Below are positions 35,812 to 45,146 of a stretch of 64,000 bases of DNA, piece by piece (position 1 is the stretch's first letter; the number at the start of each line of letters is the position of its first letter). Below the pieces are notes generated by a model that worked only from the letters and a program-made list of their open reading frames with translations, was not told where the DNA came from and did no database searches. The DNA comes from Williamwhitmania taraxaci. Its GTDB lineage: Bacteria; Bacteroidota; Bacteroidia; Bacteroidales; Williamwhitmaniaceae. The translations under genes were made by a program, and so were the position numbers. The DNA is taken from contig NZ_FMYP01000001.1 of the NCBI RefSeq assembly GCF_900096565.1, forward strand, positions 121,520-185,519, in the 5' to 3' direction.

Positions 35812-35839
35812 CAAAGTTACAAATTCTCTTGTTCATCAA
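35812..35839 (-). promoter_or_regulatory. Promoter of the TrmH-family gene
   Basis: On the minus strand TTG (35839-35837), 17 bases, TAACTTTG (35819-35812). The start codon at 35794 follows after a short leader, which decides against the longer frame. Confidence 0.7.
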
Positions 35840-35951
35840 GGACCTGTTCTATTGCTTAGGGCTGTGGCAAAAGTAAGTATTACCTCATTGCAATTAGCTA
35901 AAGATGCTATCGGTGATGGTTTTTTTTATAATTTAGGCTAAAATTTTTACG

Positions 35952-38342
35952 ATGCAATTCATTCCTTGGAACAAGTTTATCATTTTGAGTGTCATTGTCG
36001 TGGTAACTTATTCCTGTTCAACCACTAAGTATGTTCCCGAGGGCAAGCAACTCTTAAATAAGAGCGAAATAAAGGTAGACGGAAAGGGTGTTTCCGAGGA
36101 TGATATCGCTTCCTATACTAAGCAGAAGCCCAACAAACGCATATTCTTTGTAAGGTTCCACCTTGGCCTATACAATCTCTCCTCAGCAACCAGAACGAAC
36201 CGCTTTTATCGCTGGCTCAAGGCCATTGGCGAAGAACCTGTTATTTATGATGAGTTTTTACATGAGCGAAGCGTTGAACAAGTTGGACTTTTTCTAAAAA
36301 GTAAAGGTTATTATAATTCGGTGATCGAAGATACAATTATCTTTAATGGACCTAAGAAGGTAACGGAATCTTTTTTAATAACACTAAATGATCCCTATAC
36401 TGTCGATTCTGTTTTTTATTCAATTCAGGATACACTTCTTTACAGAAAAGTTCTAGCAGCCGGCTCTTTTTCACTGGTGAAAAGCGGTGTTCGATTCGAT
36501 AGAGATATTTTGGAGGACGAGCGAGCAAGACTGTCTATGCTTCTTCGCAATCAGGGCTATTATCAGTTCAATAAGAATTTTATTTTTTTTGAGGCGGATA
36601 CTAGCCTTGGTCGCAAAAGAGTTGCGTTGGAGGTCAAGATCGTCAACTATCCCATGAAAACTGACAATGGAACGATTGTTAGGGTTCCCCATCCAATCTA
36701 TAAAATTAAGGAGGTAAAGATATATACCGCCTACGATGGTGTGAAGGCTATTACTGATTCTAGTTACCTGGGTGCTTATGCAGAGACTGATTACAAGGGA
36801 ATTAGGATATTCAATCGAAAGGAGTTTAAGATAAAGCCGAGTACTGTTTATCGAACCAACTACCTGTTTGTGGATAGCCTTTACAGTGAAAAGAATGTAA
36901 ATAACACGTATAATAATTTTTCATCTCTGAGATTATTTCGGAACATCTCTTTTCAATTTAGTGAACCAAGGAAAGAGGCAATAATAGTAGAGCCCAGTGC
37001 CGCAGATCTCTTTGAGGAAGCAGTAGACTCCTCCTTACATAAGGGCGAAATTGATACTACGTTGACAGTTACCCCCGGCCTTTCGGCTAGCATCTTTCTG
37101 CTTCCATTTAGCCAGCAAAGCTATACAGTAGAGGTTGAAGGAACTAACTCATCTGGAGATTATGGCTTTGCTGGAAATTTAGCATACCAGCATAAAAACT
37201 TATTCCATGGGGCTGAAATATTCGAAACAAAAGTTAAAGTTGCCTTGGAATTTATCAAAAAGAAGGGATCTAACTCCTTTGGCACCTCAGTGGAAACAGG
37301 TGCCTCCACTGCGCTTACAATACCTCGGTTCTTAATGCCCTTTAGAATCGACGATATTCATACTACCTACAGTCCAAAAACGCAAATATCTTCTTCTTAT
37401 AATTTTCAGCGCAGACCCGATTATACACGAACGGTGCTTAATGTTACTTTTGGTTACCGATGGAATCAGACCAAGCGCATCAGCATGATCGTTAATCCAA
37501 TTGATTTAAATATCGTTGATTTGCCGGTTGTCGACAGTGCTTTTTACAGCAGTTTAAAGGATGATTTTTTGAGAAACAGCTATCAAAACCATATTGTGGC
37601 AGGTGCGTCGTATTCTTTTATATTCTCTAATCGGCAAGCAAATAAAGTGATAAACTTTTCAACCTTCAGGGTCAATGCAGATATGGCTGGAAATTTGCTG
37701 CAAGGAGTAAGCAAACTTCTTAAGGAGCCACAACCCGATGGGAATTATGAGTTTCTAGGGACACGGTTTGCCCAGTATATCCGATGTGAGGCTAATTATA
37801 CCTTCAATCATGTTGTTAATGATGCCAATACTTTTGTTTATAGAGCATATGCGGGGATAGGCGTTCCATACGGGAACTCTAAGGTACTCCCTATTGAGCG
37901 ACAGTTTTTTGCTGGCGGGGCAAACAGCAACCGGGGCTGGCAAGTAAGATCACTTGGACCTGGTTCATATAAGGATACGCTTGTAGGTACCTATCCCACA
38001 TCTTCTTCGGATATGAAATTAGAGGCAAATTTCGAGTATCGGTTTAAGCTGTTTTGGAAGTTGGAAGGCGCATATTTTGTCGATGCTGGCAATATTTGGG
38101 CGCTCTCATCAACCGACACAAGAGCGGGTGCCTCCTTTGATCCTAAACGGTTCTACAAAGAAATTGCGGTTGGCACGGGCCTTGGTATACGCTTCAACTT
38201 TGGCTTTTTTATATTTAGGATAGATTCCGGAATTAAGGTCTACGATCCAGCTCAAGATGTAGCCAACCGATTGGTGCTGGGTAGTCGTCCTTTACTCTTT
38301 AATGATCTTGCATTCCATTTTGGAATAAACTATCCTTTCTAG
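35952..38342 (+). CDS. tamL: TamL-type lipoprotein, BamA/TamA-family outer-membrane translocase
   Basis: A 796-residue Omp85-superfamily protein with a lipoprotein signal: hydrophobic segment, then TYSC with lipidated C22, then STTKYVPEGKQLLNK, a sequence typical of Bacteroidota TamL. POTRA domains occupy about 30-370. The barrel (about 380-796) includes the conserved GANSNRGWQVRSLGPG (loop 6, RGW variant) and ends in FHFGINYPF with a terminal phenylalanine. TamL works with TamB in assembly or transport at the outer membrane; TamB is not adjacent here. It is transcribed divergently from the TrmH-family gene. Confidence 0.87.
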   Translation: MQFIPWNKFIILSVIVVVTYSCSTTKYVPEGKQLLNKSEIKVDGKGVSEDDIASYTKQKPNKRIFFVRFHLGLYNLSSATRTNRFYRWLKAIGEEPVIYDEFLHERSVEQVGLFLKSKGYYNSVIEDTIIFNGPKKVTESFLITLNDPYTVDSVFYSIQDTLLYRKVLAAGSFSLVKSGVRFDRDILEDERARLSMLLRNQGYYQFNKNFIFFEADTSLGRKRVALEVKIVNYPMKTDNGTIVRVPHPIYKIKEVKIYTAYDGVKAITDSSYLGAYAETDYKGIRIFNRKEFKIKPSTVYRTNYLFVDSLYSEKNVNNTYNNFSSLRLFRNISFQFSEPRKEAIIVEPSAADLFEEAVDSSLHKGEIDTTLTVTPGLSASIFLLPFSQQSYTVEVEGTNSSGDYGFAGNLAYQHKNLFHGAEIFETKVKVALEFIKKKGSNSFGTSVETGASTALTIPRFLMPFRIDDIHTTYSPKTQISSSYNFQRRPDYTRTVLNVTFGYRWNQTKRISMIVNPIDLNIVDLPVVDSAFYSSLKDDFLRNSYQNHIVAGASYSFIFSNRQANKVINFSTFRVNADMAGNLLQGVSKLLKEPQPDGNYEFLGTRFAQYIRCEANYTFNHVVNDANTFVYRAYAGIGVPYGNSKVLPIERQFFAGGANSNRGWQVRSLGPGSYKDTLVGTYPTSSSDMKLEANFEYRFKLFWKLEGAYFVDAGNIWALSSTDTRAGASFDPKRFYKEIAVGTGLGIRFNFGFFIFRIDSGIKVYDPAQDVANRLVLGSRPLLFNDLAFHFGINYPF

Positions 38343-38352
38343 AAAAAAGATA

Positions 38353-38379
38353 TTGGCATTAAAAAATATCGTAAGTTTG
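38353..38379 (+). promoter_or_regulatory. Promoter of the class I aldolase gene
   Basis: TTG at 38353-38355 and TAAGTTTG at 38372-38379, 16 bases apart. The ATG at 38403 follows after a short leader. Confidence 0.65.
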
Positions 38380-38402
38380 GGTAAACCAAACTTTTTATTG
38401 CC

Positions 38403-39461
38403 ATGTCTTACAATAAGATTGTAGAACTTCTAGGAGATAAGGCATCCTTCCTTCTAGATCATCAGTGCAAAACCATTGATAAGGCAAGCCTTCACCATCC
38501 GGGTGCAGACTTTGTTGATCGAATTGTGGCCCTTAGCAACCGCTCTCCACAGGTAATGAAGAATATGCAGTGTCTTCTTGGCCATGGACGGTTAAAGGAC
38601 ACTGGCTATTTGTCTATCTTGCCCGTGGATCAAGGAATAGAGCACACTGCTGGTGCATCCTTTGCACCAAACCCCATTTACTTCGACCCTGAAAACATCG
38701 TTAAACTTGCCCTTGAGGGTGGTGCGAATGCAGTTGCTTCCACTTTCGGGGTATTGGCTGCTTGTTCCCGCAAATACGCCCACAAAATCCCTTTTATCGT
38801 TAAACTAAATCACAACGAATTGCTCACCTATCCAAATAAGTACGATCAAATCATGTTCGGATCGGTGGATGAAGCTTGGAATTTGGGCGCTACGGCCGTG
38901 GGCGCTACCATCTATTTTGGTTCAGAGGAATCGAACAGGCAGCTTGTGGAGGTTGCCCAAGCCTTCGAGCGGGCGCATGAACTTGGGTTGGTAACCGTTC
39001 TGTGGTGCTACCTTCGCAACAATGGTTTTAATAAGGATGGCATCGATTACCACGCAGCAGCCGATCTTACCAGTCAGGCAAATCACTTAGGAGTTACCAT
39101 TCAGGCTGACATAATCAAGCAGAAACTTCCCGAAAACAACGGGGGATTTAAAGCTATTGGCTTTGGTAAGACCTCCGAAAAGGTCTATACACAGCTCACA
39201 ACTAATCATCCCATCGATCTTACCCGCTATCAGGTTGCTGGTTGTTATATGGGTCGGTCCGGATTAATTAACTCAGGCGGTGCGTCGAGTGGCGAATCCG
39301 ATTTAGCTGAAGCCGTTGCTACGGCCGTTGTTAATAAGCGTGCAGGTGGAATGGGCTTGATTTCCGGACGAAAAGCCTTCCAGAAAAGCATGGGAGAGGG
39401 TATCACTCTACTAAACGCCATTCAAGACGTTTATTTAGAGAAGAAGATAACCCTTGCCTAA
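38403..39461 (+). CDS. fbaB: Fructose-bisphosphate aldolase, class I (DhnA/FbaB type)
   Basis: A 352-residue class I aldolase of the archaeal/DhnA type, using a Schiff-base lysine rather than a metal. It cleaves fructose-1,6-bisphosphate to DHAP and G3[17 protein letters not shown] carries the conserved Asp near the N-terminus, [15 protein letters not shown] and [13 protein letters not shown] follow (the latter has a candidate Lys), and [17 protein letters not shown] resembles the phosphate-binding loop. The length fits the FbaB family (about 350). Promoter at 38353-38379; no adjacent glycolytic gene. Confidence 0.9.
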   Translation: MSYNKIVELLGDKASFLLDHQCKTIDKASLHHPGADFVDRIVALSNRSPQVMKNMQCLLGHGRLKDTGYLSILPVDQGIEHTAGASFAPNPIYFDPENIVKLALEGGANAVASTFGVLAACSRKYAHKIPFIVKLNHNELLTYPNKYDQIMFGSVDEAWNLGATAVGATIYFGSEESNRQLVEVAQAFERAHELGLVTVLWCYLRNNGFNKDGIDYHAAADLTSQANHLGVTIQADIIKQKLPENNGGFKAIGFGKTSEKVYTQLTTNHPIDLTRYQVAGCYMGRSGLINSGGASSGESDLAEAVATAVVNKRAGGMGLISGRKAFQKSMGEGITLLNAIQDVYLEKKITLA

Positions 39462-39564
39462 TACATTGGGTGGGCTCTTCATTATTGATTTTTGAATGAG
39501 TCCATCCATTTTGTCGTCCTAATCGGAATACTTATACGGACAATAACTATCCTATTGATTGGTT

Positions 39565-40470
39565 ATGAGGTTTTGGCGGAGTTTCATTAAAGAGTGGTTT
39601 TCCTTTTCAGGTGCCGAAAGAAAGGGCGTGTGGTTTTTACTGGTAGTTTCGACCTGTGCTGTTACTATTGCAAAGTTCTACCCCGAACCGCCAGTAACCC
39701 GCGCAGACCCAACACTTGTTTCCGAGGCCAAACGAATTAACGATCTTTTGATGGAAGACGCCTCCGAATCCTACTATGAAGCAACCACAACTTCACGCTC
39801 ACCGCATCCTCTATCGCTTCGGCCATTTAATCCTAATGATGTTACCGCAGAGCAACTTCATAGCATGGGGCTTCCCGACAAGACGGTTAAAAGTCTTCTG
39901 GGTTATCGGAGTAAAGGTGGCGTTTTTCGAAAAGCGGATGATATTAAGAAGTTATACGGGCTCGGCGAGGAGTTGTCGGATGCGATTATTCCATTTTTAA
40001 TCATCCCCGATTCGCTAGCCTTTAAAAAATTCAATCCATTACTTTTTAGTAAAAGAGATTCCTTTGTGGTCAGTTTTCCGGTGGAGATAAACGGGGCAGA
40101 TTCGGTTTCTCTGCTGCGAATAAAAGGTATCGGTCCTGTGCTGGCACATAAAATAATAGTGTATCGTCGTCAATTAGGTGGCTTTTATAGTGCCGATCAA
40201 CTCCTGGATATTTATGGTTTACGTGCCGAAAATCTGTTGCTGATGAAGGATCAACTCATTGTTGACTCTACAAAGATAGTAAGCTGGCCTATAAATTATT
40301 TATCCCCCGATAGTATGGCGAAGCATCCTTATGTTTCAAAATATCAGGCAAATGCAATAGAGTTTTACCGTGGTAAAGTGGGCAAAATACAATCGCTGGA
40401 CGAGTTGGTGCATAACAGAATTTTACCACCCACAGTAGCCCGAAAACTACGCCCTTACATCAAGTTTTGA
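39565..40470 (+). CDS. ComEA-like helix-hairpin-helix protein
   Basis: About 301 residues starting MRFWRSFIKEWFSFSGAERKG at the ATG at 39565; the frame continues upstream to a TTG but the ATG is preferred. One N-terminal transmembrane helix (about 24-42) is followed by a linker and two or three helix-hairpin-helix modules: NPNDVTAEQLHSMGLPDKTVKSLLGYRSKGGVF, INGADSVSLLRIKGIGPVLAHKIIVYRRQLGGF and a third, weaker copy ending in VARKLRPYIKF. HhH domains bind DNA non-specifically. Such membrane-anchored HhH proteins are common in Bacteroidota; a link to DNA uptake is suggested by ComEA but not shown. Confidence 0.82.
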   Translation: MRFWRSFIKEWFSFSGAERKGVWFLLVVSTCAVTIAKFYPEPPVTRADPTLVSEAKRINDLLMEDASESYYEATTTSRSPHPLSLRPFNPNDVTAEQLHSMGLPDKTVKSLLGYRSKGGVFRKADDIKKLYGLGEELSDAIIPFLIIPDSLAFKKFNPLLFSKRDSFVVSFPVEINGADSVSLLRIKGIGPVLAHKIIVYRRQLGGFYSADQLLDIYGLRAENLLLMKDQLIVDSTKIVSWPINYLSPDSMAKHPYVSKYQANAIEFYRGKVGKIQSLDELVHNRILPPTVARKLRPYIKF

Positions 40471-40508
40471 TTATTGACTCTATTTCCTGTAAATTAATGG
40501 TCGAAAAT

Positions 40509-40539
40509 TTTGCAGAATCTCTTTTTAATAATAATTTTG
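40509..40539 (+). promoter_or_regulatory. Promoter of rpsU
   Basis: TTTG (40509-40512), exactly 19 bases, TAATTTTG (40532-40539): a full consensus match, 24 bases before the rpsU ATG. Confidence 0.85.
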
Positions 40540-40563
40540 CGCTTCAATTAAACAAGTATCGCC

Positions 40564-40755
40564 ATGATCATTATTCCAATAAAAGAGGGAGAAAACATTG
40601 AACGGGCTCTCAAAAAATTCAAGAGGAAATTTGAGAAGACCGGTATTATTAAGGAACTAAGACAGCGTCAATTTTTCACAAAGCCTTCTATCAAGAGGCG
40701 TGACGAAATGAAGAAGGCTGTATACGTTCTGAAATTACAGGAAGCTGAAGAGTAG
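40564..40755 (+). CDS. rpsU: 30S ribosomal protein bS21
   Basis: A 63-residue bS21, very basic, with MIIIPIKEGENIERALKKFKRKFEKTG and FFTKPSIKRRDEMKKA. In Bacteroidota, bS21 together with bS6 and bS18 occludes the anti-Shine-Dalgarno end of 16S rRNA. In some members of the phylum rpsU itself keeps a Shine-Dalgarno sequence for autoregulation; here the bases before the ATG (AACAAGTATCGCC) show none. It leads a group with xer and hpf. Confidence 0.97.
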   Translation: MIIIPIKEGENIERALKKFKRKFEKTGIIKELRQRQFFTKPSIKRRDEMKKAVYVLKLQEAEE

Positions 40756-40830
40756 CCGATTGCAGTAAGGCTTAAAATAGTTCTTTTTTATTTGGTTTTC
40801 TAGTAAAAACCGAGTATTTTAGAGGTTAAT

Positions 40831-41715
40831 ATGATAGGCCTATTTTTTCAATACCTGCACTCAGAACGACGTTTTTCACCACACACGGTGAAATCGTACA
40901 TTGATGACATAAATCAATTTGTATCCTTTACTGGAAGCGAGTTGAAAGATTTTGACCCATCTAGCGTCGATCATAAAATGATCCGTAGGTGGGTTGTTTC
41001 TTTATTGGAGAAGAAGTATGCTGCCCGTTCCGTATCCCGAAAAATTTCTGCATTGAAACATTTTTACCGTTTTCTAATGCGCGAAGGATATGTTTCAATG
41101 AATCCTGTGCAAAAAATTGTTGCTCCACGGGTGCAGAAAAAACTTCCGGTTTTTATCGAGGAAATGGCTATTCTAACCCTTCTTGACACTCTGCTGCCAA
41201 CCGACGATAGTTTTGCCGCTCTTAGGCAGAAAACTATTGTTGAGTTGCTTTATTCCACGGGTATTCGGAGGGGAGAGTTAGTTTCACTGCAACTCTCGCA
41301 GGTTGATTTCGTCCAGAGGCAAATTCGCGTGATCGGGAAAGGGGATAAGGAGCGGATTATCCCAGCCACCCCAGAGTTGCTTGAAACGTTGTCTCGCTAT
41401 ATGAAAGCACGTCAGCATCTTGTTGGTGATGGCAAAAATAGTTGTCTTTTTACTACCGATTCGGGTAAACCAATTTATGCAAAACTTGTTTATAGAGAGG
41501 TACACGATGCACTCGGTTTTATTAGTTCAATGACCAAATTAAGTCCCCACGTATTGAGACACTCATTTGCAACTCATTTGCTTAACCATGGAGCTGACCT
41601 CTCTGCTATAAAGGAACTGTTAGGCCATGCGAACTTAGGCGCTACTCAAGTTTATACCCACACTTCTTTCGAAAAATTAAAGAGTATTTATAATCTAGCT
41701 CATCCCAGAGCTTAA
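40831..41715 (+). CDS. xerC: Tyrosine recombinase, XerC/XerD type
   Basis: A 294-residue tyrosine recombinase with the complete catalytic set: R146 (STGIRRGEL), K170 (GKGDKER), H240 and R243 (SPHVLRHSFATHLL), H266 (LLGHANLG) and nucleophile Y275 (TQVYTH). The N-terminal SAM-like core-binding domain (1-95) is normal. The length fits chromosome-dimer-resolving XerC/D. Its position between rpsU and hpf is a stable chromosomal neighbourhood rather than an integron or phage context. C or D cannot be decided from this sequence alone. Confidence 0.93.
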   Translation: MIGLFFQYLHSERRFSPHTVKSYIDDINQFVSFTGSELKDFDPSSVDHKMIRRWVVSLLEKKYAARSVSRKISALKHFYRFLMREGYVSMNPVQKIVAPRVQKKLPVFIEEMAILTLLDTLLPTDDSFAALRQKTIVELLYSTGIRRGELVSLQLSQVDFVQRQIRVIGKGDKERIIPATPELLETLSRYMKARQHLVGDGKNSCLFTTDSGKPIYAKLVYREVHDALGFISSMTKLSPHVLRHSFATHLLNHGADLSAIKELLGHANLGATQVYTHTSFEKLKSIYNLAHPRA

Positions 41716-41727
41716 ATTAATATAACT

Positions 41728-41734
41728 AGGAGGA
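41728..41734 (+). promoter_or_regulatory. Strong Shine-Dalgarno sequence before hpf
   Basis: AGGAGGA ends 6 bases before the hpf ATG at 41741. It is complementary to the canonical 16S 3' end, unlike nearly every other start in this window. See the finding on isolated Shine-Dalgarno sites. Confidence 0.8.
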
Positions 41735-41740
41735 TTTACT

Positions 41741-42040
41741 ATGAACGTAAAGATTCAATCCATTAAGTTTACAGCGGACCAAAAACTCGTTGACTTCTTA
41801 ACTCAGAAATTAGAAAAGATGCCCCGTTACTATGAGGGTATTTTAGGTGCGGAAGTTTTTTTACGCCTTGAAAACGCTCAAGATACCGACAATAAGGTTG
41901 TCGAAATTCGACTTGAGGTTCCGGGATACGATGTATTTGCCACCAAACAAGCGAAAACATTCGAAGAAGCAGCCGATCTTTGCCTTGATGCGTTAAAGAA
42001 GCAAGTGTCTAAGTATAAGGAAAAACAGAAGGGACTTTAA
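41741..42040 (+). CDS. hpf: Ribosome hibernation-promoting factor / RaiA family
   Basis: A 99-residue short HPF/RaiA-family protein (VKIQSIKFTADQKLVDFLTQKLEKM, EVFLRLENAQDTDNKVVEIRLEVPG, TKQAKTFEEAADLCLDALKKQVSKYKEK). It binds the 30S decoding region to inactivate ribosomes under stress; the short form is associated with 100S dimer formation in some bacteria. It has the clearest Shine-Dalgarno sequence in the window with nusG. It is followed by the tRNA-tuf operon promoter. Confidence 0.93.
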   Translation: MNVKIQSIKFTADQKLVDFLTQKLEKMPRYYEGILGAEVFLRLENAQDTDNKVVEIRLEVPGYDVFATKQAKTFEEAADLCLDALKKQVSKYKEKQKGL

Positions 42041-42067
42041 TTATTTTTAAAAAAAGAGCATTCTAAT

Positions 42068-42098
42068 TTTGCAAGGAAAGCAAAAAGTTATACATTTG
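42068..42098 (+). promoter_or_regulatory. Promoter of the tRNA-tuf operon
   Basis: TTTG (42068-42071), exactly 19 bases, TACATTTG (42091-42098): perfect consensus, about 65 bases before the first tRNA. Confidence 0.9.
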
Positions 42099-42163
42099 CC
42101 CTCCGATTTTCAGAGGTAAATTATGCCTCGAAAGTCGATGTTCTTTTAAATATCTTGCATGTC

Positions 42164-42236
42164 GCCGATGTAGCTCAGTTGGTAGAGCAGTTGATTTGTA
42201 ATCAGCTGGTCGGAGGTTCGAGTCCCTCCATCGGCT
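42164..42236 (+). tRNA. tRNA-Thr (anticodon TGT)
   Basis: 73-base cloverleaf. Acceptor stem GCCGATG/CATCGGC, D-arm GCTCAGTTGGTAGAGC, anticodon loop with TGT between TTGAT and ATCAG, T-loop TTCGAGT. No encoded CCA. First of a Thr-Tyr-Gly-Thr-tuf cluster also found in E. coli (thrU-tyrU-glyT-thrT-tufB). Confidence 0.97.
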
Positions 42237-42273
42237 CATGTTTTCGGCAAAATGCCTTCCAAAAAAATTGGAA

Positions 42274-42356
42274 GGGGAAATACCAAAGTGGCCAACTGGG
42301 GCAGACTGTAAATCTGCTGGTGTACGCCTTCGTAGGTTCGAATCCTGCTTTCCCCA
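42274..42356 (+). tRNA. tRNA-Tyr (anticodon GTA)
   Basis: 83-base class II tRNA with a long variable arm. Acceptor GGGGAAA/TTTCCCC, anticodon GTA in CAGACTGTAAATCTG, T-loop TTCGAAT, discriminator A. A likely MiaA substrate (A37 follows the anticodon). Confidence 0.97.
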
Positions 42357-42377
42357 CTCTTTGAATTTTGGAATTAA

Positions 42378-42450
42378 GCGGGAGTAGCTCAGTCGGTAGA
42401 GCATTAGCCTTCCAAGCTGAGGGTCGCGGGTTCGAGTCTCGTCTCCCGCT
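42378..42450 (+). tRNA. tRNA-Gly (anticodon TCC)
   Basis: 73 bases. Acceptor GCGGGAG/CTCCCGC, anticodon TCC in TAGCCTTCCAAGCT, T-loop TTCGAGT, discriminator T. Confidence 0.97.
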
Positions 42451-42458
42451 CTTTTTTT

Positions 42459-42530
<72 letters not shown>

Positions 42531-42584
42531 CCAGTTTTTTGTGGTAAACCTTCAAAGATTTTAAACTATCTAATATTTTGAGTT

Positions 42585-43772
42585 ATGGCTAAAGAAAAAT
42601 TTGACAGGTCGAAGCCGCACGTTAACATAGGTACCATTGGTCACGTTGACCATGGTAAGACAACTCTTACGGCTGCTATCACCACCGTACTTGCAAAAAA
42701 GGGTTGGTCCGAAGTTCGTAGCTTCGATTCAATTGACAACGCTCCTGAGGAAAAAGAGCGTGGTATTACCATTAACACTGCTCACGTTGAGTATTCAACA
42801 GCTACCCGTCACTACGCTCACGTTGACTGTCCTGGTCACGCTGACTACGTAAAGAACATGGTTACTGGTGCTGCTCAAATGGACGGTGCTATTATCGTTG
42901 TTGCTGCAACTGACGGTCCAATGCCACAAACACGTGAGCACATCCTACTTGCTCGTCAGGTAAATGTTCCTCGTATCGTGGTTTTCCTTAACAAGGTGGA
43001 CATGGTTGACGATCCAGAAATGCTTGACCTCGTTGAAATGGAAGTTAGAGAACTTCTCTCTTTCTACAAGTTCGACGGCGACAATGCTCCTGTGATCCGC
43101 GGTTCTGCTCTTGGCGCACTTAACGGTGAACCAGAATGGGAAGAGAAAGTGGTTGAATTGATGGAAGCGGTTGATAATTGGATCCCAATTCCTCCTCGCG
43201 AGAATCAAAAGCCTTTCTTGATGCCTGTTGAAGATGTATTCTCTATCACCGGTCGTGGTACCGTTGCTACTGGAAGAATCGAAACTGGTGTTATCAAGGT
43301 TGGTGAAGAAGTTGCCATCATCGGTCTTGGTGATGCTCCTAAGAAATCGGTTTGTACCGGTGTTGAAATGTTCCGTAAGTTGCTCGATACAGGTGAAGCT
43401 GGCGACAACGTAGGTCTTCTACTCCGTGGTATTGATAAGAAGGAAATCCGTCGTGGTATGGTTATTGCCAAGCCAGGTTCGGTTACTCCTCACACTGTAT
43501 TCAAGGCTGAGGTTTACGTGTTGAAGAAAGAAGAAGGCGGACGCCACACTCCTTTCCACGACAACTACCGTCCTCAGTTCTACCTCAGAACTCTTGACGT
43601 AACTGGCGAAATCAAGTTGCCAGAAGGTGTTGAAATGGTTATGCCTGGTGACAATATCTCTGTTACCGTTAACCTGATCACTCCAGTTGCTATGGCTCCA
43701 GGTCTCCGCTTCGCTATCCGCGAAGGTGGTAGAACTGTAGGTGCAGGACAAATTACTGAGATTGTTTTGTAA
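42585..43772 (+). CDS. tuf: Elongation factor Tu
   Basis: A 395-residue EF-Tu. G1 GHVDHGKT, G3 [12 protein letters not shown] and G4 NKVDMVDD are present in the GTPase domain (about 1-205), followed by domains 2 and 3 ending in [12 protein letters not shown]. It delivers aminoacyl-tRNA to the A site. It is co-transcribed with the four upstream tRNAs and followed by a hairpin with a T-run that may stop part of the transcription before tRNA-Trp. Confidence 0.99.
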   Translation: MAKEKFDRSKPHVNIGTIGHVDHGKTTLTAAITTVLAKKGWSEVRSFDSIDNAPEEKERGITINTAHVEYSTATRHYAHVDCPGHADYVKNMVTGAAQMDGAIIVVAATDGPMPQTREHILLARQVNVPRIVVFLNKVDMVDDPEMLDLVEMEVRELLSFYKFDGDNAPVIRGSALGALNGEPEWEEKVVELMEAVDNWIPIPPRENQKPFLMPVEDVFSITGRGTVATGRIETGVIKVGEEVAIIGLGDAPKKSVCTGVEMFRKLLDTGEAGDNVGLLLRGIDKKEIRRGMVIAKPGSVTPHTVFKAEVYVLKKEEGGRHTPFHDNYRPQFYLRTLDVTGEIKLPEGVEMVMPGDNISVTVNLITPVAMAPGLRFAIREGGRTVGAGQITEIVL

Positions 43773-43781
43773 TAAATATTA

Positions 43782-43811
43782 GGGGTAGGGAGTTTTCCCT
43801 GCCCCATTTTT
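43782..43811 (+). terminator. Hairpin terminator/attenuator after tuf
   Basis: GGGGTAGGG (43782-43790) pairs with CCCTGCCCC (43797-43805; one T-G pair), followed by ATTTTT. It directly precedes tRNA-Trp, so it may reduce or end tuf transcription, or serve as a processing site. Confidence 0.7.
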
Positions 43812-43884
43812 ACGGGTGTAGCTCAGTTGGTAGAGCATTGGTCTCCAAAACCAAGTGTCGGGCGTTCGAGTCGCTCCTCCCGTG
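43812..43884 (+). tRNA. tRNA-Trp (anticodon CCA)
   Basis: 73 bases. Acceptor ACGGGTG/CTCCCGT with a U6-U67 mismatch, anticodon CCA in TTGGTCTCCAAAACCAA, T-arm GGGCG/CGCTC, discriminator G as expected for Trp. Lies between tuf and secE, a common bacterial position. Confidence 0.95.
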
Positions 43885-43904
43885 CATTGATAAAAATACT
43901 TGCT

Positions 43905-44099
43905 ATGAAGATTGGATTGTATTTTAAAGAGGCTTATAATGAGCTCATGCATAAGGTGACTTGGCCAACCTGGAAAGAGTTACAAAACAGTGCAATAGTT
44001 GTAATGATTGCTTCCCTACTCATTGCGCTGGTAATTCTAGTCATGGATTTGTCCTTCAAGAACATTATGGAATTGCTCTATGGCTTACTTAAAGCTTAG
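43905..44099 (+). CDS. secE: Preprotein translocase subunit SecE
   Basis: A 64-residue SecE in the short bacterial form with one transmembrane helix (about 33-55). Residues 1-30 contain the conserved cytoplasmic amphipathic helix [17 protein letters not shown]. The start is the ATG at 43905; longer frames run into tRNA-Trp. SecE clamps SecY in the translocon. nusG follows 11 bases later. Confidence 0.96.
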   Translation: MKIGLYFKEAYNELMHKVTWPTWKELQNSAIVVMIASLLIALVILVMDLSFKNIMELLYGLLKA

Positions 44100-44108
44100 G
44101 GAGGAGGA
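44098..44108 (+). promoter_or_regulatory. Strong Shine-Dalgarno sequence before nusG
   Basis: AGGGAGGAGGA overlaps the secE stop and ends 2 bases before the nusG ATG at 44111. One of only two clear Shine-Dalgarno sites seen in the window. Confidence 0.75.
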
Positions 44109-44110
44109 TC

Positions 44111-44662
44111 ATGAGCGAGGGTGATAAGAGATGGTATGTTCTTCGAGCAATTGGCGGGAAGGAAAAGAAAGTAAAAGAATATATCGAAAACGAGGTTAAC
44201 CGTCTTAACCTACAGGATTTTGTGACCCAAGTTCTCATCCCTACTGAGAAAATTTATCAGATTAGAAATGGTAAAAAAATCAGTAAGGAGAGGATCTTTT
44301 ATCCTGGATACATTCTAATCGAAGCTGCGCTTGTTGGCGAAATTCCGCACATTTTGCGAAATATACCCAACGTTATCGGTTTCTTAGGTGATTCTAAAAG
44401 CAACACAGAAGCTATTCCTTTGCGTCAAAACGAGGTGAATAGAATACTGGGTCGTGTAGATGAACTGACCGAAGGAGGCGAAGAGTTGAATAATCCTTAT
44501 TGTGTTGGAGAGAGCGTTCGAGTAATCGACGGTCCTTTCAATAGTTTCACCGGCATTATTGAAGAGGTGAACGATGAGAAAAAGAAGCTCAAGGTAATGG
44601 TCAAAATCTTCGGACGAAAGACCCCTCTCGAGCTTGGCTTTATGCAAGTAGAAAAAGAGTAA
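44111..44662 (+). CDS. nusG: Transcription termination/antitermination factor NusG
   Basis: A 183-residue NusG. NGN domain ([21 protein letters not shown] to about 118) and a C-terminal KOW domain ([22 protein letters not shown]). It binds RNA polymerase and couples it to Rho or to the ribosome via uS10. Conserved secE-nusG-rplK order. The site before its ATG is an unusual Shine-Dalgarno match for this phylum. Confidence 0.97.
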   Translation: MSEGDKRWYVLRAIGGKEKKVKEYIENEVNRLNLQDFVTQVLIPTEKIYQIRNGKKISKERIFYPGYILIEAALVGEIPHILRNIPNVIGFLGDSKSNTEAIPLRQNEVNRILGRVDELTEGGEELNNPYCVGESVRVIDGPFNSFTGIIEEVNDEKKKLKVMVKIFGRKTPLELGFMQVEKE

Positions 44663-44684
44663 TAATTTAATTTAGGCAATCAAC

Positions 44685-45122
44685 ATGGCTAAGGAAGTTG
44701 CTGGATTGATTAAGCTGCAGATTAAAGGTGGAGCAGCCAACCCATCACCTCCAGTAGGACCGGCACTCGGTTCAAAAGGGGTGAACATAATGGAGTTCTG
44801 CAAGCAGTTTAATGCCAGAACTCAGGATCGCGCTGGGAAAGTATTACCAGTAATCATTACTGTATATTCTGATAAGTCTTTCGACTTTATAGTAAAAACT
44901 CCTCCAGTTGCAGTGCAACTGCTGGAAGTTACTAAGTTGAAGTCGGGTTCAGCGGAATCAAACCGGAATAAGGTTGCTGCGGTTACTTGGGAACAAGTAC
45001 GCCTCATTGCAAGCGAGAAAATGCCCGATTTGAACTGCTTTACCATTGAATCTGCAATGCGTATGGTTGCTGGCACTGCCAGAAGTATGGGTATCACCGT
45101 TACGGGCGAATTCCCTGGTTAG
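44685..45122 (+). CDS. rplK: 50S ribosomal protein uL11
   Basis: A 145-residue uL11: [38 protein letters not shown] (the thiostrepton/GTPase-centre domain) and a C-terminal RNA-binding domain ending in [15 protein letters not shown]. It binds 23S rRNA helix 43/44 and is needed for translation factor GTPase stimulation. Confidence 0.98.
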   Translation: MAKEVAGLIKLQIKGGAANPSPPVGPALGSKGVNIMEFCKQFNARTQDRAGKVLPVIITVYSDKSFDFIVKTPPVAVQLLEVTKLKSGSAESNRNKVAAVTWEQVRLIASEKMPDLNCFTIESAMRMVAGTARSMGITVTGEFPG

Positions 45123-45146
45123 TAACATTTAAAAAATTCTTTGAAA

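Noticed and set aside
35795..35839. Longer start for the TrmH-family protein
   Set aside because: The extension overlaps the consensus promoter (35812-35839), so it would not be transcribed.
40831..41715. Integrase of a mobile element
   Set aside because: Length, catalytic set and rpsU-hpf neighbourhood fit housekeeping XerC/D, and there are no attachment-site repeats at the adjacent tRNAs.
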